From: UBA927 sp964361785
GTDB taxonomy: Bacteria > Patescibacteriota > Microgenomatia > UBA10105 > UBA927
Direction: 5' to 3'
Length of the DNA stretch: 22,085 nucleotides
Assembly (NCBI GenBank): GCA_964361785.1
Contig: CAYIBX010000019.1
Coordinates: 1-22,085 of the forward strand
Each line of letters starts with the position of its first letter. Position 1 is the stretch's first letter. The position numbers and the translations under genes were made by a program. Shown piece by piece: positions 21,648 through 22,085 of this stretch. The notes below the pieces were generated by a model. It was not told where the DNA came from, ran no database searches, and saw nothing but the letters and a program-made list of their open reading frames with translations.

Positions 21648-21688
21648 TAGTCAACAAATATGCTATAGCATATTTGTTGACTACTTCA
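21648..21688. repeat. Palindromic repeat, copy 2 (right of nuclease gene)
   Basis: A perfect 36-bp palindrome at 21648-21683 (18 + 18), then CTTCA to 21688. Compared with copy 1, one arm position changes T to C and its partner changes A to G, so pairing is kept. Read on the minus strand, TGAAGTAGTCAA begins both copies, so the two are inverted repeats of about 41 bp facing each other across 20902-21647. It begins 16 bases after the nuclease stop codon. Confidence 0.9.
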
Positions 21689-21772
21689 ACTCGGATGAAT
21701 TTCTTTTAATTCCAAAATATTTACGTCGGGTTATATCAAAAAGTTAGAACCACTTTTCGAAGCTCTGACGGT

Positions 21773-21805
21773 AGACAGGGCGGCGGAGCCGCCACATCCT
21801 TGTCT
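21773..21805. repeat. GC-rich hairpin in intergenic region
   Basis: GGCGGC (21779-21784) pairs with GCCGCC (21788-21793) around a GGA loop, and AGACA (21773-21777) pairs with TGTCT (21801-21805) outside. The inner stem is far more GC-rich than the surrounding AT-rich DNA. No T run follows on either strand. It could be part of a small RNA or a remnant of a mobile repeat. The rest of the 21689-21882 gap holds no gene I can support. Confidence 0.5.
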
Positions 21806-21866
21806 GCAATATTGGTTAATGCAGTTTATTCCGATCAAAGTCGAGGGACCTATTTAGTCATATATT

Positions 21867-21876
21867 GGTGTATACT
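21867..21876 (+). promoter_or_regulatory. Leaderless-type -10 for 53-aa gene
   Basis: GGTGTATACT ends exactly 6 bases before the ATG at 21883. It is nearly the same decamer as before the nuclease gene. No clear -35 is seen 16-18 bases upstream. Confidence 0.55.
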
Positions 21877-21882
21877 AGAATT

Positions 21883-22044
21883 ATGAAACTTGAGGTTACG
21901 ATAAAAATTATATTGATTTCAGCCGTCACTGGCGCAGTCGTCGGAAGTGTGGTGACCTTCTTTTTGATGAAGACCCAACAATCTACAACCCAAGATCGTA
22001 TCAAAGACTTCTATCTTACGGAAAATGCAGTGGGTCTAGAGTAG
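21883..22044 (+). CDS. Small single-pass membrane protein, 53 aa
   Basis: I do not recognise this protein. It starts MKLEVTIK and has one hydrophobic helix at about residues 8-29 (KIILISAVTGAVVGSVVTFFLM) with small residues (GxxxG-like GAVVG) that could pack against another helix. A short polar tail follows (KTQQSTTQDRIKDFYLTENAVGLE). With a short N-terminus and a longer acidic C-terminus, it may be a signal-anchored peptide with the tail outside, or a small subunit of a membrane complex. The -10 element 6 bases before the ATG supports it as a real gene. It is separated from the next start codon by 33 bases. Confidence 0.6.
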   Translation: MKLEVTIKIILISAVTGAVVGSVVTFFLMKTQQSTTQDRIKDFYLTENAVGLE

Positions 22045-22065
22045 ATTAGCACTAACCAAATACGG

Positions 22066-22085
22066 TAAAATGTTGCTATGACGCT
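22066..22085 (+). CDS. Start of a further gene, cut by window edge
   Basis: TAAAAT (22066-22071) lies exactly 6 bases before an ATG at 22078, the same layout as the three units before it. Only ATG ACG CT of the possible reading frame is inside the window, so the product cannot be named and coding is only suggested by the promoter-like spacing. Confidence 0.35.

Noticed and set aside
21373..21747. 124-codon + strand frame overlapping the nuclease tail and palindrome copy 2
   Set aside because: Mostly a shifted reading of the SNase gene; the part beyond it crosses the palindrome and has no start signal.
1..22085. CRISPR arrays, tRNA or rRNA genes, prophage or transposase genes
   Set aside because: No regularly spaced direct repeats, no tRNA cloverleaf or T-loop consensus outside coding genes, and no integrase or transposase motifs were seen on either strand.

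Overview
The window is one long, almost gap-free ribosomal-protein and translation-factor superoperon on the + strand (about 508-20214), followed by a short accessory stretch (20215-22085). I infer a member of the Candidate Phyla Radiation (Patescibacteria) or a similarly reduced bacterium. The reasons are very tight gene packing with several 4-base ATGA overlaps, no L30 gene between rpsE and rplO, an L2 without the usual N-terminal tail, a UPF0200-like P-loop protein between adk and map, and mixed use of Shine-Dalgarno and apparently leaderless starts. TGA is an ordinary stop here (fusA, rpsQ, rplF, adk and others), so this is not a recoded-TGA lineage such as Gracilibacteria or Absconditabacteria. 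The phylum cannot be fixed more closely from this stretch.

Layout. 1-321: window edge and a 69-residue protein of unknown function. 322-507: a strong promoter, an intrinsic terminator about 20 bases after the predicted transcription start, and a highly structured leader, all before fusA. 508-3872: fusA (EF-G) and tuf (EF-Tu). tuf also has its own promoter across the fusA stop. rpsL and rpsG do not appear next to fusA. 3895-4182: an unrecognised 95-residue gene between tuf and rpsJ. 4221-15347: the S10 and spc blocks (rpsJ, rplC-D-W-B, rpsS, rplV, rpsC, rplP, rpmC, rpsQ, rplN, rplX, rplE, rpsN, rpsH, rplF, rplR, rpsE, rplO, secY, adk, a P-loop kinase-like gene). A terminator-like hairpin lies between rpsJ and rplC. 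15344-16102: map. 16082-16165: a second strong promoter, again followed at once by a hairpin, before infA. 16183-20214: infA, rpmJ, rpsM, rpsK, rpsD, rpoA, rplQ, rplM, rpsI.

20227-22085 is different in character. It holds a convergent trmH-like tRNA 2'-O-methyltransferase gene, a membrane-anchored or secreted staphylococcal-nuclease-like protein, a 53-residue single-pass membrane peptide, and the first codons of another gene. The nuclease gene sits between two near-identical perfect palindromes (38 and 36 bp) that differ only by a compensated base-pair change. Their homologous flanks make them inverted terminal repeats of about 41 bp. All four transcription units in this part have a -10-like hexamer exactly 6 bases before the start codon, the layout expected of leaderless mRNAs.

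Together the genes supply ribosome assembly (20 or more r-proteins), initiation (IF1), elongation (EF-G, EF-Tu), transcription (RNA polymerase alpha), membrane insertion (SecY), N-terminal methionine removal (Map) and adenylate balance (Adk). The most interesting signals are regulatory: a recurring promoter or read-through point followed by a hairpin ahead of fusA, rplC and infA, and the palindrome-flanked nuclease cassette. All calls come from reading the sequence; no database search or folding software was used.
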